Assembly (NCBI GenBank): GCA_029237695.1
Contig: CM055265.1
Coordinates: forward strand, 214,474,506-214,538,505
Direction: 5' to 3'
Length of the DNA stretch: 64,000 nt
Source of the DNA: Conchocele bisecta
Lineage: Eukaryota; Mollusca; Bivalvia; Lucinida; Thyasiridae
Shown: in pieces, positions 43,201 through 52,863 of the stretch
Layout of the letters: each line of letters opens with the position of its first letter
Position numbering within the stretch: the stretch's first letter is position 1
The notes under the pieces: model-generated
The model's input: the letters and a program-made list of their open reading frames with translations, nothing else
The model's database searches: none
What the model was told of the DNA's origin: nothing
Made by a program: the position numbers and the translations under genes

Positions 43201-46200
43201 TCTAAGGTAACTGCTGCATGATTGTCCCTCAGTAAACTGCTTGGGCTATGATTGTCTCGGGAAACAGCTGCTATGATTTGTCTCCGGTTAAACAGCTGCT
43301 ATGAATTGCCACAGGTAACTGCCTGCTATGATTTGTAAAAAGGTCTCTGCGCTTGATTGTCCTAAGGGTCTGCTGCTATGATTGTCTCAAGGTAACTGCT
43401 GCAATGAATTGCTCAGGTAACTGCTGCTATGATTAGTCTGCTGCTATGATGACAAAAGGTAACTGCTGCTAATGATTGTAAGGTAACGGCTTGCTTGCCT
43501 TGATTGTCTAAGGTAACAAGCTGCTGATTGTCTCCAGTAACTGCTGCTTTATTGTCAAAGGTCAACTGCTGCATGGAATGACTAAGGTAACGGCTCTATG
43601 AATTGTCTAAGGTAACGGCTGCTAAGATTGTCTAAGGTAATTGCTGCTAAGATTGTCTCAGGTAACCGCTGCTATGATTGTCTCAGGTAACTGCTGCTAG
43701 ATTGTCTCCGGTAACTGTCTTGGTATGATTGGCCACAGGTAACTGCTGCTATGGATTGTATAAGGTTCCTGCTGCTATGGATTGTTCTAAGGTTCCTGCT
43801 GCTATGATTGTCTAAAGGTAACTGCTGCTATGATTGTCTCAGTAACTGCTGCAATGATTTGTCTGATGATATGATGACTAAGGTAACTGCTGCTATGGGA
43901 TCATGGGTTAACTGCTGCTATGATTGTCTCCGTAACAGCTTGCTATGATTGTCTCAGGTAACCTGCTGCAATGATTGTCTCCGGTAACTGTGCTATGATT
44001 TGTCCTAAGGTAAACTGATGCTTTGATTGTCTCCGGTAACTGCTGCTATGATTGTCTCCGGTAACTGCTGCTATGATTGACCAAGGTAACTGCTGCTATG
44101 ATTTGTAAGGTCTCTTAATGCTGCTATGAGTGTCTAAGGTAACGGCTGCTATGATTGTCCTAAGGTAACGCTGCTATTATTGTCTCCCAGGAAACCCTGC
44201 TGCTAATGAATTGTCTCCAGGAACTGCTGCTATGAATTCCACGGTAAACCTGCTGTTTGATTGACAAGGGTCCTGGCGCCCTATGATTGGATAAGGTAAT
44301 GGCTGCTAATGAATTGGTCTAAAGGGTAACGGCTGCTATGATTGTTAAGGTAACTGTGCCTATGATTGTTCAGGTAACTGCCTGCTATGATTGTCCTGCT
44401 GCTATGATTGACTAAGGTAAAGCTGCTATGTTTGTCAATTGGGTTAAATGGCTGTGCTATGATTGTCTCCAGTAACTGCATGCTATATTAGTCTCAGGTA
44501 AACAAGCTGCTATGATGTCTCCGGTACTGCTGCTATGATGTCTAAGGTAACTGCTGCTATGATTGTCTCGGTAACTGCTGCTATGATTGTCTAAGGATCT
44601 CTGCTGCATGATGTCTAAGGTAAATGCTGCTATGAATTGTCTCCCAAGTAACTGCTGCTATGCTTGTCTCAGGTAACCTGCTATGATGATTGTCTACGGT
44701 AACATGCTCCGCTCATTGATTGTCTTAGTAAGGTAACTGGCTGCTATGATCCTGGGTAAACTCAGGGTAACTGCTGCTATGATTGTCTCAGTAACAATGC
44801 TGCTATGATTGTCTCAGTAGGCCTGCTGCTATGATGTCTTCAGTTAACTGCTGCTATGATTTGTCTCGGGTAACTGCTGCTATGTTTGTCTCAGGTAACT
44901 GCTGCTATGATTGTCTCAGGTAACTGCTGCTATGATTGTCTACGGTAACTGCTGCTATGATTGTCTTAGTAAGGTAACTGCTGCTATGATTGTCTCGGGT
45001 AACTGCTGCTATGATTGTCTCAGTTAACTGCTGCTATGATTGTCTCAGGTAACTGCTGCTATGATTGTCTCAGTTAACTGCTGCTATGATTGTCTCAGGT
45101 AACTGCTGCTATGTTTGTCTCAGGTAACTGCTGCTATGATTGCCACAGGTAACTGCTGCTATGATTTTCTTAAAGCTTAGACCCACTGCTCCGTTTCTCC
45201 TTCCGTTTCCTATCCGGTTTACATCCGGAAGGTACTAGCAGATACTGGCAGGAAACGAAATGATGCGGACCAAATTTTGAAGTGGACTAGTAGGATACTT
45301 TTAATTTGACTCTGTTTCGCGTGAAACGAAACGTCATCCGTAGGGAGATTTGAAAATTAAGAAATGTTTCATATAATCGCCAGAACGTCTCTGTTCGCTC
45401 ATTCGGAAGCAGGTTGGATGGGATACGATCAGATCGTATGCCATGCGGACGAGGTTTGGAACAGTCGGAACACACACGTTTCATACGGTTTGGTCGGACT
45501 GCCGTTTGGTTTGGTTCGATCGCAGCCAGCATCTTACCAGTTCAAAACGTATCGCCCTAGCATCACACCAGTATCCCATCCGCTGTAATCGTTCTCGGAT
45601 GGCATTTGGCGAGCGTTCAGTCCAAATCCTGCTGGTACTAAACGACACCTGTCGAAGCGCACGGGAGGGAACTAGGTGGATGCTGGCGGCATACCTTTTG
45701 GTCGGATGGGCAATGGATGGAACTTGTAACTACTGTTACAATTGCCACAGGTAACTGTTTCTACCACTGCTACAGGTAACTACTGTTTCAATTGCCACAG
45801 GTAACTGTTTCTACCACTGCTACAGGTAAATATTGTTACAATTGCCACAGGTAACTGTTTCTACCACTGCTACAGGTAACTACTGTTACAATTGCCACAG
45901 GTATCTGTTTCTACCACTGCTACAGATAACTACTGTTACAATTGCCACAGGTAACTGTTTCTACCATGCTACAGGTAACTACTGCTACAATTGCCACAGG
46001 TAACTGTTTGTACCACTGCTACAGGTAACTACTGTTACAATTGCCACAGGTAACTGTTTCTACCACTGCTACAGGTAACTACTGTTACAATTGCCACAGG
46101 TAACTGTTTCTACCACTGCTACAGGTAACTACTGTTACAATTGCCACAGGTAACTGTTTATACCACTGCTACAGGTAACTACTGCTACAATTGCCACAGG

Positions 46201-48068
46201 TAACTGTTTATACCACTGCTACAGGTAACTACTGTTACAATTGCCACAGTTAACTGTTTCTACCACTGCTACAGGTAACTACTGTTACAATTGCCACAGG
46301 TAACTGTTTCTACCATTGCAGAACATCATTGTTACGAAAGAAGTAAACTTGTTTAATAAATAGCCTAATAATAATCACTCATTGTATGATCCTCTATTTA
46401 GTCAATCGCTGAATCCCGTCTATGTTGCAGGTGTTGCACATGATGCAGTTTGTGCGCACGTTCATCCTCCAGAACCCACTGTGTGTGTGCAACGACGAGA
46501 TCGCCGCCATCAGGAAGGACTTCCTCAAGGATCGCGACAAGTTGAAGCTGAAACAGGACACAGCCGAGGTGCTGCTGAAGATCACCCAGGGACAATACGT
46601 GATGAATCTCAAAGTCTCTGTGCCAGACCTCTACCCCGCACAACAGATCAAGTAAGTAGAACCCAGGGACAATACGTGATGAATCTCACAGTCTCTGTGC
46701 CAGACCTCTACGCCTAACAACAGATCTAGCACGTATCATATGCACTTTGTACAAATGCAACCAGCTTAGCAGTGTACATCTGATCAGGGCTGTTTTCTAT
46801 TCATCATTTGTCTAGCTAACAGTTGATATAATACAGGATAGGTCTAGCTAACAGTGAGTAATGTAAGATCCTCGATATATTACATGATAGGTCTAGCTAA
46901 CAGTCAATGATGTAAGATCCTTAATATATTACAGGATATGTCTAGCTAACAGTCGGTAATGTAAGATCCTCAATATATTACAGGATAGGTCTAGCTAACA
47001 GTCAGTGATGTAAGATCCTCGATATATTACAGGATAGGTCTAGCTAACAGTGAGTAATGTAAGATCCTTGATATATTACAGGATAGGTCTAGCTAACAAT
47101 CAGGGATGTAATATCCTCGATATATTACAGGATAGGTCTAGCTAACAGTCGGTAATGTAAGACCTCTATACATAGATAGTGATGTTTTCGGATAGCTAAC
47201 GTGGTAATGTAAGATCGATATATTAGGATAGGTCTAGCTAACAGTAATAGTTATAGGTAGTCTATACCTCGAATAAGATATTATTACAGGATAGGTCTAG
47301 CTAACAGTCGGTAATGTAAGATCCTCGATATATTACAGGATAGGTCTAGCTAACAGTGAGTAATGTAAGATCCTCGATATATTACAGGATAGGTCTAGCA
47401 AACAGTCATGATTGGATAAGGACCTCGATATATTACAGGATAGGTCTAGCTAACAGTGAGTAATGTAAGATCCTCGATATATTAGATTCAGGATAGTCTA
47501 GCTAACAGTCAGTGAATGTAAGATCCTCGATATATTACATGGATAGTCTAGCTAACAGTCAGTAATGTAAGATCCTCGATATATTACAGGATAGGTCTAG
47601 CTAACAGTCAGTGATGTAAGATCCTCGATATATTACAGGATAGGTCTAGCTAACAGTCAGTGATGTAAGATCCTCGATATATTACAGGATAGGTCTAGCT
47701 AACAGTGAGTAATGTAAGATCCTCGATACAATACAGGACAGGTCTAGCTAACAGTCTGTGATGTAAGATCCTCGATGTATTACAGGATAGGTCTAGCTAA
47801 CAGTGAGTAATGTAAGATCCTCGATATAATACAGGATAGGTCTAGCTAACAGTCTGTGATGTAAGATCCTCGATATATTACAGGATGTGTCTAGCTAACA
47901 GTGAGTAATGTAAATCTGATAAGCCCCATTTCTCCAGTCGCGGCCACAATTATATTACAGGATAGCCGCGGTGGAGAACAACTTCCCTGACCTCCTGAAG
48001 ACCTACTTTGTGGGGCAAGCTGTTGAAATTGCCAGGAAATGTGTCCAACCCCCGCTCAAACCTCCCAA
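40201..48068 (+). CDS. Host gene encoding a protein with two probable RWD domains (partial, 4 exons)
   Basis: Exons: 40,201-40,316; 42,397-42,562; 46,431-46,651; 47,961-48,068. All introns are GT-AG (donors gtacgt, gtaact, gtaagt, gtaagg; acceptors ttgcag, ttgcag, ttacag) and the phases (2, 0, 2, 2) join without a stop to give ~203 residues beginning MADVDSLLTELADAKVKIPA. The first domain (residues ~20-120) has the RWD signature FPPNYPHEPIVTEL; after a charged helix (IRKDFLKDRDKLKLKQDTAE) a second RWD-like unit has LKVSVPDLYPAQQIK. RWD domains are UBC-fold protein-interaction modules, often in ubiquitin-pathway or kinase regulators. I do not recognise the gene. The last donor shows that more exons follow; none was found before 64,000. 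The Kozak context (cacgATGg) is good. Introns 1-3 contain duplicated splice-junction sequences. Confidence 0.75.
40951..41205. mobile_element. Short repeat element with GTCGAGCCCGC inverted ends (intron 1)
   Basis: attgtcgagcccgcttgcgg is inverted in cggcgggctcgacatgcggg. Between them are GTCCGTGCGTC simple repeats and one monomer with CCAAGGTCAAGGTCAAA. Same family as 62,290-63,345, 51,538-51,712 and 52,543-52,720. Confidence 0.65.
41459..42140. mobile_element. Repeat element with TATACCCCC inverted ends (intron 1)
   Basis: The left end ttatacccccgttatgcgaa and right end gactgggggtatccgtgagc have inverted cores. The interior has three ~170-bp monomers (cttgaaacttcatgtaactc, tcattctatagcccac, tgaaatttgcgttaaag). 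Non-coding. Confidence 0.6.
42250..42290 (+). repeat. Degenerate duplicate of the exon 2 splice acceptor
   Basis: tgtggccagtgtattgcag + aaacacgg parallels the true junction tgtggctaatgtattgcag + gaacacgg at 42,378-42,404, 123 bp downstream. The copy keeps an intact ttgcag but loses the exon frame after about 10 nt. Confidence 0.7.
42563..45170. repeat. 25-bp minisatellite beginning at the exon 2 splice donor (~100 units)
   Basis: The unit is gtaactgctgctatgattgtctcag or a variant. The first unit is the real intron 2 donor (cag|gtaact). Many units carry AG|GTAACT preceded by a short pyrimidine stretch (ttgtctc). The outer parts (42,563-42,830 and 44,860-45,170) are regular; the middle has many single-base indels. 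Confidence 0.85.
45171..45737. other. Non-repetitive island inside intron 2
   Basis: It lies between two related minisatellites and contains paired motifs (tccgtttcctatccgg / ccggaaggtactagcagat; ggcaggaaacg), perhaps a small inserted element. No coding evidence. Confidence 0.4.
45738..46330. repeat. 50-bp dimeric minisatellite of acceptor/donor-like motifs (about 12 units)
   Basis: Two 25-bp halves alternate: ggtaactactgttacaattg-ccaca and ggtaactgtttctaccactg-ctaca. The first half is clearly related to the 25-bp unit of the previous array. Every half ends CACAG or CTACAG followed directly by GTAACT, so acceptor-like and donor-like sequences abut. The array ends 100 bp before the exon 3 acceptor. 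Confidence 0.85.
46661..46727 (+). repeat. Duplicate of the 3' end of exon 3 within intron 3
   Basis: The last ~65 nt of exon 3 (acccagggacaatacgtgat... to ...caacagatcaa) recur immediately after the donor, with a few changes (aaagtct to cacagtct; ccccgca to cgccta). The copy ends gatctagc, losing the GT donor, and has an in-frame stop. Confidence 0.85.
46829..47960. repeat. 49-bp minisatellite ending at the exon 4 splice acceptor (about 22 units)
   Basis: The unit contains ggtctagctaacagtcagtg, atgtaagatcctcgatatat and tacaggata. The real exon 4 junction tatattacag|gatag is the final copy of this motif. Each unit carries CTAAC about 30-35 nt before TTACAG, a plausible branch point and acceptor. 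47,160-47,290 and 47,390-47,560 are irregular. Confidence 0.85.
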
Positions 48069-48560
48069 GTAAGGACAAACGTAAATTGGTCATCAGTATT
48101 GGTTTAACTGTAAATGATTCTTTTCCATGTTATTTTTCTGACCAATCCAATCGTCACAAAATGATTTTGGTGGGTGGCAGGTGGGAGCATGTGATGGGTA
48201 TTTTAACAATTGGGATTCTTCCTTACTGGAATCCCGACCGGAGACCTGGTTTGGCTCTCTTGTACGTCTTTGTGTGAGAATTCTCTGATATACGCCGCAA
48301 ATTTCAAAATTACAATGCGGTTAACCTATTTCTAATGCACTCCTTTACTACTGGCGTAGGAATACATGTTGAAATAATTTGCAACCGTTCATCAACAATG
48401 ATATACCTGTAATGTATGACCATCAGCCAATCAGATTGCGTGATACCCCTTATATATATATGAGTAATATGATTATTCGTAATCCTATTACTTTTAGGGG
48501 AAGTGGCTTTGGTGCGGTATGGTCAGGTTATTCTAATTTCAGGGCGGAATATATATATAT
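48069..48560. other. Intron 4 start, no further exon seen
   Basis: Sequence after the exon 4 donor; short open stretches lack splice-flanked coding character. Confidence 0.5.
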
Positions 48561-49840
48561 TTTTAGCTCACATGAGCGAAGCTCCTGTGAGCTATTGTAC
48601 CTCAATATGTCCGTCCGTCCGTCGTCCGTGAACATTTTCAAACGTCTTCTACTCGGTAACCATTGGGCCTATAGTCACAAAACTTCATGGTCATGGTCCT
48701 TAGGTAGGGGGATTACAAAATTGTTAAAATGACGTCATTACGTAATCCAAGATGGCCGCCGTCTAAAAATAGCACAAATTCTCACAGATCTTCTTCTCAA
48801 GAACCGCCGACCGGATTTCGACAAACTTGGTAGGAATGATCGATGTACAATGCTCTTTCAAAGTTGTTAAAATGGTGACCCGGGGTCAAAAATGGGCGTG
48901 GCCCGTGGGGTCAAATTGGGGTAAACTTTTATTTTTGACCAAATATGGTCATGTCATATATCAAATTGACGGTATCAACGAGGCGATCACTCTGGTGCAT
49001 TTTTTGTTGAAATCAGATGGTTATGTCTTCCAAGATGGCCGCCGAAAGGTCAAAAGGTCGTTCTTTTATTAGAGATTTCAAAATTGAACCGCTTGGCCCA
49101 TGGTAGCCAAACTTAAAAGTTATGGTCCATGGGTGATGCCTTTTCAGATTTGTTAAAATGGAGGTCATCGCTAATCCAAGATGGCCGCCGTCTAAAAATA
49201 GCATAAATTCTGAAAAAAAAAATTAAAATGGTGACCCCGGGGTCAAAAATGGGCGTGGCCCGTGGGGTCAAATTGGGGTCAAATTTTATTTTTTACCGAA
49301 TATGGTCATGTCTATATCAAATCGAAGGTATCAAAGAGGCGATCGCTCTGGTACATTTTTTGTCGAAATTGGATGGTCTTGTCATCCAAGATGGCCGCCA
49401 AAAGGTCAAAAGGTCATTCTTTTAATAAAGATTTCAAACGTCTTCTTCTCGTGAACCACTTGGCCAATATTGGCCAAACTTCACAGTAATGGTCAGTGGG
49501 TCAAGCCTTTTCATTTTTGTTAAAATGATGGTCATCGCGAAATCCAAGATGGCCGTCGTTGAAAAGTAGGTCAAATTCTAAAAAAAATCTTCTTCTCACG
49601 AACCGCCAGGCCGATTTCGACGAAGCTTGATATGAATGATCGATAGTTAACGATGTTTCAGATGGTGGCCCCTGGGTCAAAAATGGGTGGGACAGGAGGG
49701 GTCAAGTAGCGGTCAAATTTCACATTAAACGTCTTCTTCATACAAACCGCTTGGCCATTGGTAGCAAACTTCGCAGTTATGGTCCATTGGTAAAGCCTTT
49801 TATTAAAAAAAATTCCGGGCTCCAGGGTCAAGGTCAAACT
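48561..49840. mobile_element. Repeat element F, left part of a split copy
   Basis: ttttagctca, then GTCCGTCCGTCGTCCGT (48,608-48,630), then several ccaagatggccgcc, aaaatgggcgtggcc and gatttcgac units, matching 23,261-24,769 closely. The expected right terminus is missing here but present at 56,929-56,968, so later insertions appear to split this copy. Confidence 0.65.
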
Positions 49841-50231
49841 CTATTTCTTTCTATGCTACAAACTGAACATTAATGCATGAAGACCCGTTTTCTCGTGTGC
49901 TCTGTACACCTTACCTGTAGAGAGAACAATAGCCTTCTCTGGTTGAACAATAGTGACTGGGAGAACCATTCACCTGTGCATGTGCTAGCAGGTGCAAATG
50001 TCCAGACTGACCACTAACTTATTACAGGTAATTTACACATTACATTTCCGTAAACTGTGTTGATAATATTGTGGCAATATGTGGACCTGTGCAGATATGA
50101 TATGTAAATAAATATAGGACTATTCAAAAAAATTCTGGGCTCTAGTAGCGAGCATTATTTTTGTTAATTTTGAAACTTTTTTTTTTTAACTTTTTTTTCC
50201 ATTTTTTTTTTCAAATTCTTTTTCAATTTTT

Positions 50232-51796
50232 AGCCAGGTTTTTTGAAAAAAAATCCAGGCTATTGGATTGGCGAAAGCCGGGCGGGCGGGTGGGCGGGGC
50301 GGCGTCCACAATCAATGTTAAGTTTTCGTGTTTGAGTCAATTTCTTTGTTACTGTACCACCTAGGACCACCAAACTTTCACAGCTTCATAATCAAGGGGT
50401 GCCCACCACATATTACTATCCAACATGTTACTTTTTTTTTTAACTTGACCCATTTTTTCCGCGCAGTCGACTTAGCCATTTTGAATGTTAAGTTTTCGCG
50501 TTTACAATGTTAAGTTTTCGTGTTTAAGTCCATTTCTTTGTTACTGTACCACCTAGGACCACCAAAGTTTCACAGCTTCATAATCAAGGGGTGCCCACCA
50601 CATATTACTATCCAACATGTTACTTTTTTAGCCAGGTTTTTTGAAAAAAAATCCAGGCTATTGGATTGGCGAAAGCCGGGCGGTGCGGGCGGGCGGTGGG
50701 GGGCGGGCGGGCGGCATCCACAATCAATGTTAAGTTTTCGTGTTTGAGTCCATTTCTTTGTTACTGTACCACCTAGGACCACCAAACTTTCACAGCTTCA
50801 TAATCAAGGGGTGCCCACCACATATCACTATCCAACATGTTACTTTTTTTTTAACTTCACCCATTTTTTCCGCGCAGTCAACTTAGCCATTTTCAATGTT
50901 AAGTTTTCGCGTTTTCAATATTAAGTTTTCGTGTTTAAGTCCATTTCTTTGGTACTGTACCATCTAGGACCACCAAACTTTCACAGCTTCATAATCAAGG
51001 GGTGCCCACCACATATCACTATCCAACATGTTACTTTTTTTTTAACTTGACCCATTTTTTCCGCGCAGTCGACTTGGCCATTTTCAATGTTAATTTTTCG
51101 CGTTTACAATGTTAAGTTTTCGTGTTTAAGTCCATTTCTTTGCTACTGTACCACCTAGGACCACCAAACTTTCACAGCTTCATAACCAAGGGGTGCCTAC
51201 CACATACAACTATCCAACATGTGACCATTTTTTTACCTTCACCTATTATTTGTACGTAATTGACTTTTTCAACGTTAACTTTTTAACGTACATCGCTTGC
51301 TTAAAAGTTTTTCGTTATACTATATCTCTGCAACTGCTTCGCCCATTACCTTGAAACTTCACATGGGTGTTTATCATCGTCCATATTTTCATTTTAACCC
51401 CCAACCGTGCGGCCCCTGTTCGCAATGTCAAGGTAAAATTACTTTGAATTTATTTGTTAAAGTTTGTTTGTGTACTATATCTCTACAACTGCTTCACCCA
51501 TTACCTTGATACTTCACATGGGTGTTTATCATCATTGTCGCACCCGCTTGCGAAAAGCGCGATATCGTCGGCATTTTGGCATACGTCCGTCTGTCCGTAC
51601 GTCCGTGTGTCCGGTTAAAATTTTTTCGTTAAAGTTTTTCCATCTACTATATCTATTTTTTTAGTGTCCATGCCTCGCCCCAAGGCGCGACATGCAGGCC
51701 ACGGCCATCTAGTCTGCAAAAAGTGGGTATAATTATGTTATCCAAGTGTCCATGCTTGGAAAAAACCTGGCCTTCGTGGCTTTGCCTCGTTTCTTG
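50232..51796. mobile_element. Repeat element E with AGCCAGGTTTTTT inverted ends, first copy
   Basis: agccaggttttttgaaaaaa at 50,232 is inverted in ggaaaaaacctggcct near 51,760. GGGCGGGCGG-rich sequence lies near the left end; monomers (~190-215 bp) have atgttaagttttcgtgttt, cctaggaccaccaaactttc, ggggtgcccaccacat. A second left end occurs inside at ~50,630. A GTCGCACCCGC-type element sits inside at 51,538-51,712. Confidence 0.6.
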
Positions 51797-52804
51797 TTTT
51801 TAACTTGACCCATTTTTTCCGCACAGTCGACTTAGCCATTTTCAATGTTAAGTTTTCGCGTTTACAATGTTAAGTTTTCGTGTTTATGTCCATTTCTTTG
51901 GTACTGTACCACCTAGGACCACCAAACTTCCACAGCTTCATAATCAAGGGGTGCCCACCACATATCACTATCCAACATGTTACTTTTTTAGCCAGGTTTT
52001 TTTAAAACAAATCCAGGATATTGGATTGGTGAAAGCCGGGCGAGCGGCGGGGCGGGCGGGCGCGGCTGGGCGGCGGGCGGGCGGGCGGCGTCCACAATCA
52101 ATGTTAAGTTTTCGTGTTTAAGTCCATTTCTTTGGTACTGTACCACCTAGGACCACCAAACTTTCACAGCTTCATAACCAAGGGGTGCCTACCACATAAA
52201 ACTATCCAACATGTGACCATTTTTTTTACCTTCACCTATTATTTCTACGTAATTGACTTAGCCATTTTCAACGTTAGATTTTCAACGTACATCTGGTTAA
52301 AGTTTTTGGGTTAAAAGTTTTTCGTTATACTATATCTCTGCAACTGCTTCGCCCATTACCTTGAAACTTCACATGGGTGTTTATCATCATCCATATTTTC
52401 ATTCTACCCCCCCAACCGTGCGGCGCCTGTGCCCAATGTCAAGGTCAAATTACTTTGAATTTTTTTGTTAAAGTTTTTTCGTGTACTATATCTCTGCAAC
52501 TGCTTCAGCCATTACCTTGGTACTTCACATGGGTGTTTATCATCATTGTCGCACCCGCTTGCAGAAAGCGCGATATCGTCGGCATTTTGGCATACGTCCC
52601 CTGTACGTCCGTGTGTCTGGTTAAAGTTTTTTCATTAAAGTTTTTCCATCTACTATATCTATTTTTTTACTGTCCATGCCTCGCCCCAAGGCGCGACATG
52701 CAGGCCACGGCCATCTAGTCTACAAAAAGTGGGTATAATTATGTTATCCAAGTGTCTATGCTTGGAAAAAACCTGGCCTTCGTGGCTTTGCCTCGTTTCT
52801 TGTT
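51797..52804. mobile_element. Repeat element E, second copy
   Basis: Monomer sequence from 51,797, a left-type end at ~51,990 followed by GGCGGGCGGGCG, monomers and the right end aaaaaacctggccttcgtgg near 52,767. A GTCGCACCCGC-type element at 52,543-52,720 occupies the same relative place as in the first copy, so the two copies are probably a tandem duplication of ~1 kb. Confidence 0.6.
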
Positions 52805-52863
52805 GTCTAGTAGCATAAAGTCGTAAGTGCTATATACGGACTATTATCATATAATAAAACAAT

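Noticed and set aside
42563..45170. A regular 25-bp repeat array that might be read as a CRISPR array.
   Set aside because: There are no unique spacers, units are directly adjacent, the context is a eukaryotic intron and no cas genes are present. It is a minisatellite.
46661..46727. An additional mutually exclusive exon copying the end of exon 3.
   Set aside because: The copy lacks an acceptor and a GT donor and has an in-frame stop, so it is a partial junction duplication and not an alternative exon.
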